Position numbers and translations under genes: made by a program. A model generated the notes under the pieces. The model was not told where the DNA came from. It saw only the letters and a list, made by a program, of their open reading frames with translations, and made no database searches. A stretch of 64,000 nucleotides of DNA from Setaria digitata (taxonomy: Eukaryota > Nematoda > Chromadorea > Rhabditida > Setariidae), in assembly GCA_003640385.1 (NCBI GenBank), contig RCAB01000223.1:34935-98934 (forward strand), read 5' to 3'. This document shows, one piece after another, positions 14,123 through 28,800 of this stretch. How positions within the stretch are numbered: position 1 is the first letter of the stretch; the number at the start of each line of letters is the position of its first letter.

Positions 14123-16014
14123 TCACCATATTGATTGATGTTCAAAATCACGAGATATTTTTCTTCCTTGAGCTGTTTCTGGATCGACAACAACTCGTCT
14201 TCCCATTCTGACATCATCGTGCATTAAGCTACTCACTGAATCTCGCTCATGACAACGAATATCAAGCGTCCCCTGAAAGTGCTGCAAAGGATTTTCTTTA
14301 CTGTTTCCAAAAACATAAAAAGTATTTACACATCACTTTAGAGCACCACTCTCAAAAAGGAAAGAGTATGCGAAACTAAACAGCCGACTAAGAAATTTAA
14401 TTATAAAACCTGATGATCTGTAGAGGAGTTCCGAGGAGTTGATGTAATAAAGTGACAAATTATCTAACAAACCTGATTTCCGTTTGCAGCTTCCGTTTTT
14501 GAAGACTTTTGATATGGTTGATTCATTGAAACTGAAGAATCACACAGTTTGAGATTCTCAAAAAATGGAGGGTAAACAACGAAATTGGTGACCTGCCATA
14601 ACGGTTCATTTAAGCCATAATGCTTTTTCATAAATTGCAACAATGACTGTGATGGCTTATCGATTGCAACATTTTCTGCGGACGAATTTTCCTGCTGAAA
14701 AGAAGAAACTTTTAACACAAAAAAACAAATATAAATATTCACAATCATCAGTAACAGAAATTATTCCTAAGCTTCAACCAATGAGAAGGAATGCTGTTAA
14801 AAAAAAAAAAAAAAAAGATAAAATCTTGAGTATTGAAAATAAACAAAAAGCATGGTTAGGATCAATGCACACTTGTAACATATAATTAAAAAGAGTATGT
14901 CCATATCCTTGACGCTGAAGAGTATCATGAACGTAAAAATCAAGCACACATAATGGTGCTACTTGAAAAGATCGCATTGATGGATCCATTAAATAAAGAT
15001 TTTTATAACCAATCTTCAATAAACCTATTATTATACTCGAATTCCTGCAATAAAAGCAATAATCAGTAAACGATGGCATGTAAACAAACCATTCACTAAT
15101 CTTAAGTATTTTTTTTACAAAGACAGAAAGGTTAAGTGCATCAAATGAATCATCAATAATTATTTACAACAATTAAATATTTTTTTTGGATAATTTAAAC
15201 AAAATTACCAGATAAATGAATCATATAACTAAAAAATATAAGGATGGGATCGTCGAACAGGTATTGAAATATCAAGCGCTAATATGATGCAGTTAAAAAA
15301 CGCAACTGCTATATAAGTGATACGGCAAAATTAAATTAAATGATCGGATAATTATTGCAAAATATAACTGCATAAACACCAACAATTAAAGTTTAAACTT
15401 TACTAAACAACAAATCTATAAAATTATATTGCAATGCTACTTACTCATTATTTGGATTCTTTCTCCATAACAAGTAAAGCACTTGCCCATCATCGGAATT
15501 GATTATTTTATCATAAGTTGTAAGCACACGCTTCAATCCTTGTGCCTGAAAGAAACCACTCTAATACAAAATGATGATACAAGACAGTTCGCAATCATTG
15601 AATCCTACATACCACTGATTTCTAATCTTTGTAAAACTTTTTTGTCCATAACATATTATTTGCTAATAATAGCCTTATTTAGCTTCATTATTACTCTTTA
15701 GTTTATTAAATTATTATATGTATTAAAAAAAATCCTACGAAACAATCTATTCACATGATTATACAGTTATTATTTTCTTTCTTTTTTTTTTTTTTTTAGA
15801 ATATAATAAAAACTTCAAATAATGCTCAATTTCATCCTCACCAAACAAAAATATACAAAAGAAATCATACAGCAGTTGAAAGTGCTCCCATACTGTTGAT
15901 CGTTTTTTCAACAATCCAGCATTTTCGTGGATTAAGCTGTCTGAGCATCACATCATTTAGCCTTTGTACTGGCATATCAGGAAAATAAACGCTTAAGTTA
16001 GCCGGTACATTCAT
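14123..16014 (-). CDS. Alpha-tubulin N-acetyltransferase (MEC-17/ATAT family)
   Basis: The enzyme acetylates lysine 40 of alpha-tubulin inside the microtubule lumen, using acetyl-CoA. Five exons join in phase to 265 residues: 15871-16014, 15445-15545, 14873-15044, 14473-14694, 14123-14281. The core reads PLCVLDFYVHDTLQRQGYGH. Cys114 matches the catalytic Cys120 of human ATAT1, and Asp151 in AIDKPSQSLL matches catalytic Asp157, with the same spacing of 37 residues. QRQGYG is the acetyl-CoA pyrophosphate loop. The conserved tail motif KKHYGL and TNFVVY follow. The C-terminal tail (about 80 residues) is variable, as usual in the family. The start ATG lies just after a CAG that could be a trans-splice acceptor; an upstream exon cannot be excluded. 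The neighbour downstream on the same strand is IFT172. Whether this is the mec-17 or atat-2 type cannot be told here. Confidence 0.93.
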
Positions 16015-17105
16015 TACCTGATGTGAATTAATTATTCTAAATGGTACCACAATGGAGAGTGAATAAACACATTCATATAAAAGTAACGTCTCGAACCACG
16101 TCAAGAAAGCGAAAAACGTACAGAAAAACTAAGAAAGAAAGTTGATAAAAGAAGTAGAAATAATAACAAAGAAATGATGAATATATGAAGTGTTTAATAA
16201 ATATTCGGGAACAGAACTATCATTCTAAATAGCGCTCTCTTCCACTATTAAAACTTCTAATACTATATCATGAGAAGTTTAAGCAACACCGAATTTTAAA
16301 CATATTGTTGATGTGGGTTATCAAATCTCAAGAGTTTTGAAGATACATAATAATAATGAGTTTAGCACAAAGGTCATTTGCTATTAATTATTGATTGAAA
16401 TATTAATGCTTATAGAAATATTTGAAATATATTACGATCGGTAATTTGAGTAGGATTATATTTAAGTTTTCTGCTAAATGGCCCGAAAAATGCAATAAAT
16501 GAAGAGAAATGAGAGTTTAACATGTTCATTTTACGAAAAATTATATGTTATTGGTACTTCAATTCAATGGAATTGAATTTTCATATCCAATAAAACATAA
16601 AGCGCAGCACTAATATAATTAGAAAAAGTTGGAAGATAAATTGAGCATCAACTTTTTTTTACAACAAAAGAAGCAGATTAGAAACTGCTAGTTAAGTGTC
16701 CACTGAAATCCTCGCTATAAAATACTGATAACCTGAAAGAAAAATAATAAATGACGAGATAGCGAAAGTGAAGTAATCACAAAAGTTTTGGCATAAAAAA
16801 AAAGTAGAAATATTTCAGGACATCAGAGACAGAAAATGAAAATTGACGCACTCCCATCAAAGTATATTTTTCATCATTTTCCATTAAAAGCATACAATTG
16901 GGATTTCCCGAACAATGATTATCGTGATGTCGAATTCTGTCAAATTTATATTTTAAAGATCCATCCTTTATGGATTTCCGCTCCTAATTTCGCGTCATCA
17001 TTTCACAACTCTCACCTAATTATCATTTTTGTAAGGGATATTACACGCATTGTTCAGAATATTATTGAATGATCAGAATTATCAATCTCGCTCTATTCCT
17101 CGATC

Positions 17106-17136
<31 letters not shown>

Positions 17137-18322
17137 CACTTTCACTTGGAATTTCTCTGAATACTTCTTGCCATAGTCCAATTCAGTCCAGACTAAGTTA
17201 ATCTCCTTATAAAGAAACATAAAAGTTAACAAATAATTGATGTTGTATGACTAAAAAAGTGAAAACAAAAAAAAAAGTCCCGAAACGCAATGGCAAATAT
17301 ATTTTCATATTTAAGTGTCCCTCTCACTAGGCACTACCATCTTGGTCCGCAATCGATCTTAGCACTAAAATAAAGTGTCATGCTATCATTTAGAGGAAAG
17401 GAAAATAAATATACGATAAATCCATTCGGAAAAGAACGAAAAACGAAGTTAAACATTTTTTTTTCTTTTTTAGAATAATGATAAATTTGATGCAAAAGTT
17501 TGATTATTAGTATAAACTATTATATTAGAGAGAGCTACGCAATAACAGTAAGCTGTTAGGGTTGAAAGAGAGAGAGAGGGAGGGAGAGAGGAAGGGGAAG
17601 GCGAAAAAAAAGATACTTCGAATAAATAGTTCCAAAATCAACTTAAAATATGCAATTATGGTAACATTGAATTAATATAGCGAATATCTAGAAAAACAAT
17701 TACGTTTCAAGCGACTTGATTATTAAGTATTCGAGAATGTTAGACGATTCATAATAAAAGCGGAATTCTTGAGTAGGGTTTAAATTTAATGGATAAAAAG
17801 ATATATCCAAAAAAAAAAAAAACCCGTTTATTTCAAATCAACCCTGCGTGAAGTTTGCTAACATCAACCCAAACATTCCATTATCTTTATACCCATTCAG
17901 CCACAAGCAACATAAAGCACCGTGAAGGATACTGCAAGTAGGAGATTACACTTGATTTCTTCCTTCACCTGCAATTCGAGAATCCGAATTCTACTTTGCC
18001 CTATTTTTCTTTTCTTTTTTTTCTTGCAAGAAAGCTTCAAAAAGATTGCTCAACACTTTCATATTAAAAAATATTAGCTATTTCTCACTCCAGTTTTTGA
18101 AAGAAATCATCATGAAGGTAGAAAAATATAAAATGTAAGCAATATAAAATGGACAACAAACAGTACGAAGAAAAATATATTGCTAAGCCAAGGATAGCAT
18201 TAATTTCCGATCTAACTTCCTACCGCAAAAAAAAAAACACCATCTAAGCATAACAGCACTTTCCTTTTCTTTTGAAAACATCAATATAAGCATAACGAAA
18301 TATTAACTAATAAAAATACATT
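16015..18322. other. Intergenic region, no gene seen
   Basis: A 2.3-kb spacer between the tubulin acetyltransferase start and the stop of the PTGES2-like gene. It should contain the acetyltransferase promoter. It holds an A run of about 29 bases near 17109-17137, a purine-rich GA tract near 17560-17600, and a 14-base A run near 17810. The plus-strand open frame at 16836-17072 has no recognisable domain and I do not call it. Confidence 0.6.
17562..17605. repeat. GA-rich simple repeat
   Basis: An imperfect run of GA/GGGA units, purine only on the plus strand. It lies in the spacer upstream of the tubulin acetyltransferase gene. No function is inferred. Confidence 0.7.
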
Positions 18323-20288
<1,966 letters not shown>

Positions 20289-22005
20289 GCCCTAAGATTA
20301 ATCTCTCATTTCTAACTGATTTTTTTTTTCCAGATCATTTTCGAAGCCTGTTTCTAATTCAAAATTTTATCCAAACAAAAAAACTACCAACGATAAACCT
20401 CCTAAGAGCCATACTGCTTAGGACATACTCAATCCTTTGCCGCTAATAATTTCTTCTTCAACAAATTATTTCTCGGACCATTTAAATCTCGTTCAAACCA
20501 CACACTGCTGCGTAACTTCAATTGGCCGTAACGTAAAAGTAACGATTATGATGCTTTGGCAAAATCAATTAAACTATGCCAAACATTAAAGTCAAAAAAA
20601 AAAAAAAAATCTCACAATCTAATGACTTAAACAAAAACCGATAGCTCTCACACATTATAACCAAATCTTTAACGTAATTTGCGAAATGACCACCATCGCA
20701 TATTTAGGGTTCGGATAACAACATGAAGATTTCCCAACAGCTGGGTAAAAAACAAAAAGGGAACACCGGAAGATTCCTAAATAACATCATACCACAGTAT
20801 ATACATCTCTGTCCGGTTAATGAGAATATTGATATGGCATTTCCCGAATGCCCTGCATGCTGTATAATGCATTGCTATACAAACAATCACTCCTGATGTA
20901 TTTATCAACAACTCTCAACGTTATATGCATACATATAAGAAACAGATATATATTTGAAAAAGATAAAATTTGGAAAACTCCTCTAAGTTAGCAATTCTAA
21001 TGTCACTCCAATTAAACCAATAACCAATTAGTCAGCGTCCTTTACCCATAAATATCAAACAACATAAGCCAACTACATGTACCTAATCCGTTTAATTACT
21101 ATTATCAACCAACCTATCGTAACTTAGCACTCTTCAGCAAATCATTTAAATTTCTTGTTCCTTTTCACGAGAGATAAATGGATGTCATTATGAAATAATC
21201 TATTTCAGGATTTCACAATAGGAAAGAAAAAAAGATATCTATAAAGGACAATAATAATCTCAACAATATACAAAAACTATAAGAGGAAAATAAACTTTGT
21301 ATACAAGCTACATTAGAATCTTATAAAAAGAATGTCCGAATAACTTTAAGAACTGCGAGAAAATGCCTGCTGACAGTTGGAAATCTTTTTAATTAAATGA
21401 TGGAAAATCAATCTGAGATATCACCCTTAAAGCCAACTTAATCCACTCTATCAGCTGGAGCAGAAAGCACCCACAGATTTTGCAGAAGCTATAGTTTTTT
21501 TTTTTTTTTTTAGCAATTCATAAACTGATCTACCCACGAAAATTCTCTTTTTTTTCGCTCATTCAACTGATAAATACAAATGCATCAAGTTAAGGGAAAA
21601 AGAGAACGAGATGAAAAAGGAGAGCTTCAGAATAACGCAAATAACGAAACTATTGAAAAAAAAAAAAAAAAAGAAAAAGCCACAGGCAAAAATGTAAAAG
21701 AAGCTTAAACGAGGTACGAAATAAAAAATTACATGTGAAAAAATTATTGTCAACCATGCAAGATAAAAACAAAAATTTACAAATTCAAATACAAAAAACC
21801 TACAATCATAATAGTAATAATAATAACAATAACGAAACCGGTATCACCTGTGCGATATATTATACTGACAATAAAAGAAACAAAAACAAAAAGTTAAATA
21901 TTTTTTTTTATATGAAACGATTTTGGACTGAAAAAACTTAACTGAGAAGACTCAAAAAAAAAAAAAAAATCTCAGTACTCATTCATTAATATGCAGTGTT
22001 TCTTG

Positions 22006-22046
<41 letters not shown>

Positions 22047-22747
22047 GAAAAAGGTAAACTCCGATTATATGAACAAAATTTCCATCCCTCTTCATTAATA
22101 GTGAAACAATGGACAAACAAACACAGCTGCTCCAATAACAATCATAATTATCGGAAATAACGAAAACGAACAACTGAGAACTGGCTGGTTTTCATGCAAA
22201 CTAAAGCCTTTCATTAAAAAAGAACTAGTTCTCTGTCTGTTCATCAACAACAATATTCCTAACCCTATCCAGTTAATACTTTACGCGCCCTTCAACGATA
22301 TGATTTTGCGGTTGATAAGTTATAATTTACCATACCGGCTAGGAAATTAATTTCTTACCGGTAGGACTGCTGACGGTTAAATATGTATTAATTAAGAGGA
22401 AGTAAACTTCGATTATAAGAACAAAACGAAAGTTTTGTTATGCATTGATGTAGAGAAAACAGTGACTGATGCACAAGCCAACAATGATTTTGGTAACAAA
22501 GATGAAGAAGAAATGGAAAAAAAAAAAGTAAAATTGAAGTTTAACAAAATATACAGCAACCCATCATTTTAAATGGATTACAAACAAAATACGATCAACG
22601 ACATAATATATGATGCATCGAGGCATTTCATGATTCCATGGGAAAAAAAGAACAACTGTTAATCAGCTCCATCCTAAATATTCCATTTCTTCTATTCCAA
22701 TCGTTTAAGACTATAGCTCTGCAATGATCGTTTCTTGCTATTACCAT
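20289..22747. other. Intergenic region with 3' UTR of the PUF gene
   Basis: About 2.5 kb between the PTGES2-like start and the PUF stop codon. The right part must include the PUF 3' UTR, with a UGUAUAUU element at 22548-22555. A-runs occur near 20595, 21657, 21954 and 22007, and a T-run near 21496. The small frames in it are homopolymer-driven. No gene is supported. Confidence 0.6.
22548..22555 (-). promoter_or_regulatory. Possible Pumilio-binding element in the PUF 3' UTR
   Basis: The minus strand reads TGTATATT about 190 nt after the PUF stop. It differs from the UGUANAUA Pumilio element only in the last base. It would allow autoregulation if it lies in the mature 3' UTR. The motif is short and the DNA AT-rich, so a chance match is plausible. 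Confidence 0.25.
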
Positions 22748-25700
22748 TCAAATTATTGGTATCGAATTCATCGATGAATAGTCCGGCTGCATTATCGGCA
22801 ATCCACCATTTTGTTTTTGGAAATATTTTTCCAGTTTAGCTGTAGTGAGTAATAAATTAAAAAAAAAGTGATCCAGAAACAAATTTCAAATCCTCCATGA
22901 CGGAACAATTAAAACACCGCTACAATCCAAATAACTCACTAATGATATGCTTTCCATAGTTGTATTTTCTCAGTGCAGGAATATGTGGTTTAATAGCAAG
23001 CATCATCTTCTTCCGGAGAGCGCTATCAGCTACATCCAACATTTTCTGCACAACATAATTTGCAAACTGATCTTTCATCATCATCAAAAGTGGTGTGGCG
23101 ATGCTAAAAAAAATAAGCACACTTAAGCAACCTCAGACCTCTTAAATTTAAATTTCGGAGGTAATCGATGCAAAAATAATCTCCTGCATAATGTATATTG
23201 TTCAGCATTTTTCGGTCAAAAAATGTTAGAATTACCCGTTTTAACACCTCAACAGAAATTTTTCCTCCTAGCAATTTCATTTTAACAAGAACAGTCGAAG
23301 ATAAAAGGGAATATCATGCAACAAGCTGAAGAAGGTATGGAAATGTGATAAAAAGAAACATGCCTTATTTGTATAGTGGGATGGGAAGAGATGCTACTAC
23401 CGAACTGTATATGAAACCCTTTAAAAAAAAATATAGGAGATCCGAACAACATACATTTGACGTGGGTCTCCAAAAACAATTACCACTGCTCATTTCAGCT
23501 GGAGAACAATCTACAAGAGTCCACAGAAAAGGCAAACCCATTACTATGACAGAAATCAACAAGTCTAGAAGCCACTGATTTGAACAAACTCATAACATTA
23601 AAAAGTGCATGAGAAACTAACTCGTTCGGGTTGCCACAAACTTCAGTAATCAAAGCATTTTTGTGATGTGGTTCACCGCAAGTCAAGCATTTTTCAATTA
23701 CATTTGACGCAAATTTATGTTGTGCAAAATGTAGAACATCACCCTGAAAAACATCGCAATTCGGATGACCGTACGAAGTTACTTTATTTCTAACACTCTA
23801 TAAGAAGAAATCATGGAAGCAATTTATAACAAGAAGCTGAAAATAAGAAAGTTATGGATGTAGACAACAGTTACTCAGTTGGAAGTATAATCCTTAAAAT
23901 TTTTATAACTAGATTAACTGAAAGATAAACACCATATCTGAAGAACATAAGCAAAATAATTCTCATCGCTATAAAATATAACCACCAACCTTGACTTGAT
24001 TGACGATACGGTCCCGATCTTCCAGAGAACCGTGCTCGATAACATGTTGAATAACGTAGTTGCCATACTGATCTACAATCAGACTTTTGACGTGCTTGTG
24101 AAGCTGATCTAACACGGGCCGCTTCTGCTCATCTGTGCAGTGCTCCAGGACGCGTTGAATCACTCGACAACCATATGGATGTGTTGACAAATTACATACC
24201 TAACAACAATATATGAGATTAATATCAACAACCATATGGTTGTGTTGACAGATTACTTCAGAGAAGAAATATTTTTATAAAAAGTTTCAAAGCAAGAATT
24301 TCTAATCACAAATATTTAACCCCCAAAGCTCTAAAACCAACATTAAATTCCCAACTAATATCTACCGTCATGTTGTCTCCTGCTGGAACCAAAGCATCGA
24401 TAATGAACTGTAATCGTGAAGCATCAACGCGTTCGATAACTTTCTGCACAACATGATTGCCATTCTGGTCCTTTACACATTTCAGCACCTAAAATTTATA
24501 CTACTTCTACGCATTTTCATTCTTGGGGAACCCTTATGCTATCCGAATCTTAACATTTCAAATATATTAGAGCGCTCGTTCCCAAAACAAGATAACCCCA
24601 CACTACCTCAAATCAATATAATCTAATCACCTGTCCTTCCATTTCCTTCAAAATCTCCATTTGTTGCTCCAGTTCAATACTTTCTAAAGCTTTCTGAATG
24701 ACGCGGCAACCATACATTTGCAGCGCCAATGACATAACATTACCCTGAAGATAAGTATTTCGAAAGAGTATGCTCAGGAAAACGACCTAACGCTCCTGAG
24801 AAAAACAAATAATTTTTCCCAGTCAAATGAAAAATAATTATCCACCAGTGTTTAGGTACTCCTGAAAACAATCCCCACCTCTCCATAACTTTTAGTTACC
24901 AAATGTTACGCACCTTTACTGCATTTGTGAGAATGTTCTTTTGTTCCGGTGTCCCATATTCAAAAAATTTCTGTATTACATAATTTCCAAACACATCAGT
25001 CATCAAAGACTGCGCGTGCAATGCTACCTCATCGAATACTGCCTGTTTTTCCTTGAGTGAAGCACGCTCCAACTTCTGCTGTATAAATCTGGAAGTAAAC
25101 AAATTAGCAGGAAACACATACTTGTAAGCGCAAAATAAATTACTGCCATTGCCTGTCACCAAATACATGCGGCGTATGGCGTTGAAACATATCAAATAAT
25201 GTTTTTACCTTGAACCATGTTGATCTTGAGCAAATTCCACAACATGCTTCCCAAGATCGGTAAGTTGCAAGTGTGGATTACGATTATTTCGAAAATCATC
25301 CAACAAATGTGATCTAGTTTGTCTTTCCCCTTCAGCCGAAACGTATCCTAAAATACAATACATAACTTGAGCATTAAATTCATTAAAAAATTTTTTACAA
25401 CCTCTATTATATATATATCCATTTAAAGCACAATTCACAAGGTAATGAACACTACTGTGATAAAAACAAAGCCATTATTTCTTATATTGCCCTATTATCT
25501 GGTTGCATTCTCCTGCTAGTTAAATAATCATGAATGACTAGTTTTCATTGGAGACACTGAAGTGAAATAAGTGACCAAAGGTAACATTTCAGGTACTCAT
25601 ATTATCTACCGAATTTTTGAAAAAGATTGTTACCGCAAGGTATGAGTGAATAGTTATTCCAAAATATACCACAGTAACTTTCCAGTTAAATACACAGTAA

Positions 25701-25774
25701 ACTTTTCTGTCAACTTTATACTTATAGAGTAGCATATTAATAAACTGATAATTTATGCCAATCATCTGCCAATT

Positions 25775-25810
<36 letters not shown>

Positions 25811-28800
25811 ATTATAGACACGATTAACAAGCAAATAACTGTAAAGGATTGTAAAGGATAACGAATAAATCCGACCTCGCCCTGGAACTGTTGAATTGTT
25901 TCGCCGACTGTTATGAACAGCAACGCTATACGGCATTTGTGCAATAGTATTTTGCTGTGGGGCGTAAGTAGAACGAGGTGCAGGAGGTGCTTGAATATGA
26001 GTTCCGGATGACGAACCTGGGAACATCGACGGAGGATTGTACGTCGTCGAAAATGTATTGCCTATAAATAGCCTCAGTTTTTTTAAACTCATAATGGGAG
26101 AAATAATTAACCAAATCTCCTACTGACCATTATTATTCACTTTTCTTACTGAATTATCCAATGCAGCATGGCTTTTTTATACAGCTGATTGCCATTCAAC
26201 TATTTCCTAACTCTACTCACTTCCCATTATCATGGTCAAAGCGCATGTTAGAAAATCTACAGATTTTGTAGACTTCGCTTCGACCACAGTATATGACACA
26301 TCCGCCATCAGCTAAATTCCTTTAGATGATAAAAATATAAGTCAACACTTATTGAAGCTAGAGGGAATTGAACTGACCACTACCACACTGGTGACTATTC
26401 AAGCAAAACGCAGTGAGACAATGCGGACTACTTTACTTAGTTGACAAGTGATGAAAAGTAGATGCAAAAAAAAAAACCGACCAAAGAAATTCGGACTCGA
26501 ACCCAGTGATCCGGCTGAAGGCGTTTGGGGAAAATTCATGAAAAGGTACTGCTGTTGTGGTTGCACTCCATAGGATGGCGCACCAACCTGCCCATTTGAA
26601 GTAAATGATTCATTTCGGGTTGTTGGAGTCGACTGAGGTGGACCGATTGACAGATTTGACAAACTCGTAGTCAAGTGACTGATTGCTGGTTGCGTTGTAT
26701 AACCCAGCGGAAAATGAAAAGCGCCAGGTGGTGAGGACGAAAAAAGAGCCGATGTGGGTGGTGTACTGCGAGGTCCTACAATTAAAGCATACACCTCATC
26801 AAATAATAATCGGATCCTACGAAAAACAGTGTTACCCTTTAACACCGGCCATACAACATAATAAGGCCACTATGCTACGTGAGTTGTAAAGGTTACCTCC
26901 AATATTCCCATTTATTGTAAGTGCTGATTCCGATACGGGTGGTAAACTTGGAGCTGCGCCACTGTTATAAACAGCAGTAAATGAACCATAACCATAGCCA
27001 GTTGGAGTTGTTCCAAACGGTGCTGCTGTCTGTACACTCCCAGAATAAATGATCGAATTCTGTTGTCCTTGCAACATGTAGGGATACTGCAATTTGAATA
27101 TCTCCAATTTTTTCATGACACTGACTTGTTTTCTTTCATTTTTCATTTTTTTTTTTTTTTTTTAATCACTTTACCCTTTATCTACTTCTGAAGAGAAGTT
27201 GCAGTAATACGTGATTTTGTTGTATAAAAAACGTACGAGACTAAAAAAAATGCTACAAACTGAAGATCACATATAACTATTACTGAGAGATATCGAAAGT
27301 GTCACCAAAGCATTACTTTGAAGAGGGGTCTGAAATGAGCTAGAAAAAGAAGAGACAAGAAAGAACAAATGTATCATAACAGTGAATGAGACATAGCTAT
27401 AATAAGAAAAGGTCAAACGCAATCTTACACAGTCAGTCAGAGAGGAAGAGTAACCTGCCTTATCCATATTTTATGAGGAAGGAGAGTACAATGATGGTCC
27501 ATGAAGCACTTTGCAGAAGCACTAAAGTGCACTGGAAATCTGAAGAAGCACACCAAACTGTCGAGTGGCAAACAGCCAAAACCGATATTAGAAGCAGACA
27601 CAAAAAAACCAAACAACAAGATGCACTGATCATGCTAATAATTAGAAACCACGAAAAGAGCATTTCCTGAAAAAGACAAGTGGAGTTCGGTGTGTTGCAG
27701 CATACTATCATCAGTACTGCCTCCGCCTACATGCTACTGCAGGAAACAACAACAACGACAAACGGAGAAAAAATGGCGGTGGGAAGATGATAGAGAGAAA
27801 CTAAAAGAAACTCCGTTTCTGGTTCCGACACTTAAAATAGTAGAGCTGTCACACACATACACTCACGGGAATATCAACAGCACAACATCACCACATTAAC
27901 ATTCTAAAACAAGTGAAAACGGTTCCTCCTTTCCTCTCCCCATCTCTTACCTCCCCACAATGTATCTACGCAATTCTCATCTCTCAAATATTCTTGAAAT
28001 ACCAAAAAATAGTAATGCATATTTCAAAGTACAAATTATCGATCGTTTCAAGAATCGACCATCCCTTTCAGCAGCCAATCCATTTCCCTAGCCTATCATC
28101 GATTACTGTCCAATTTATGAGCTCCTGCTGCGCGACATGCACCTCTTTTTCATTCCTGCGTACAATCCTAAGCACTACTTTTTCACCTTTAATTTGATTT
28201 GTCACTTAAACCTTTCCAGAGTGCTCTTTCAGAGAAGTTCTTAAACACTTTTCTAAATGTTATTAAATATCAGTAAGGGACTACTCGGTGTTTAAATATC
28301 CTATGTCCTTATCTAACGATTCCTCAGTTGTGAAACTAAACCTCAATATTTTCAAGCATTTTTTGAAATGGTATATAATACATGAATTAAAAGATTTAAA
28401 GTTGAAGAAAAACTAGAAGGTCGAATGTACCTTCAGTCGTACGAACGGATAACAACTGACACATATTTTATCTGACTGCCAGTTTGAAAACCATTAATCA
28501 TAACTGAGAAAACCAGTATTTTCTTGTGAAACCTGTAGAATTTGAATCTAAAATGTACACTTCCCGATATACTAGAAAGGCACAGGAGAAATTTCTAAAT
28601 TTTGTACTAAATTCTTTTCCATATGATTTTATAGAATAAAACCGAGCCCCGATACTATTACCATGTTATATAGTCAGTCCGATATAATTCACATCAAAAC
28701 TTTTGGATTTAAGCTTATAGCAAATATCAGCGGCAACTATTATTCACAGCAGAAACCAACAGCAACATAGAAGAGTCCAACATAATGCAGCCTTAAAAAC

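Noticed and set aside
27267..27711. Several overlapping frames in PUF intron 3
   Set aside because: They occupy several frames of both strands, lack domains, and PUF exons 3 and 4 join in phase without them.
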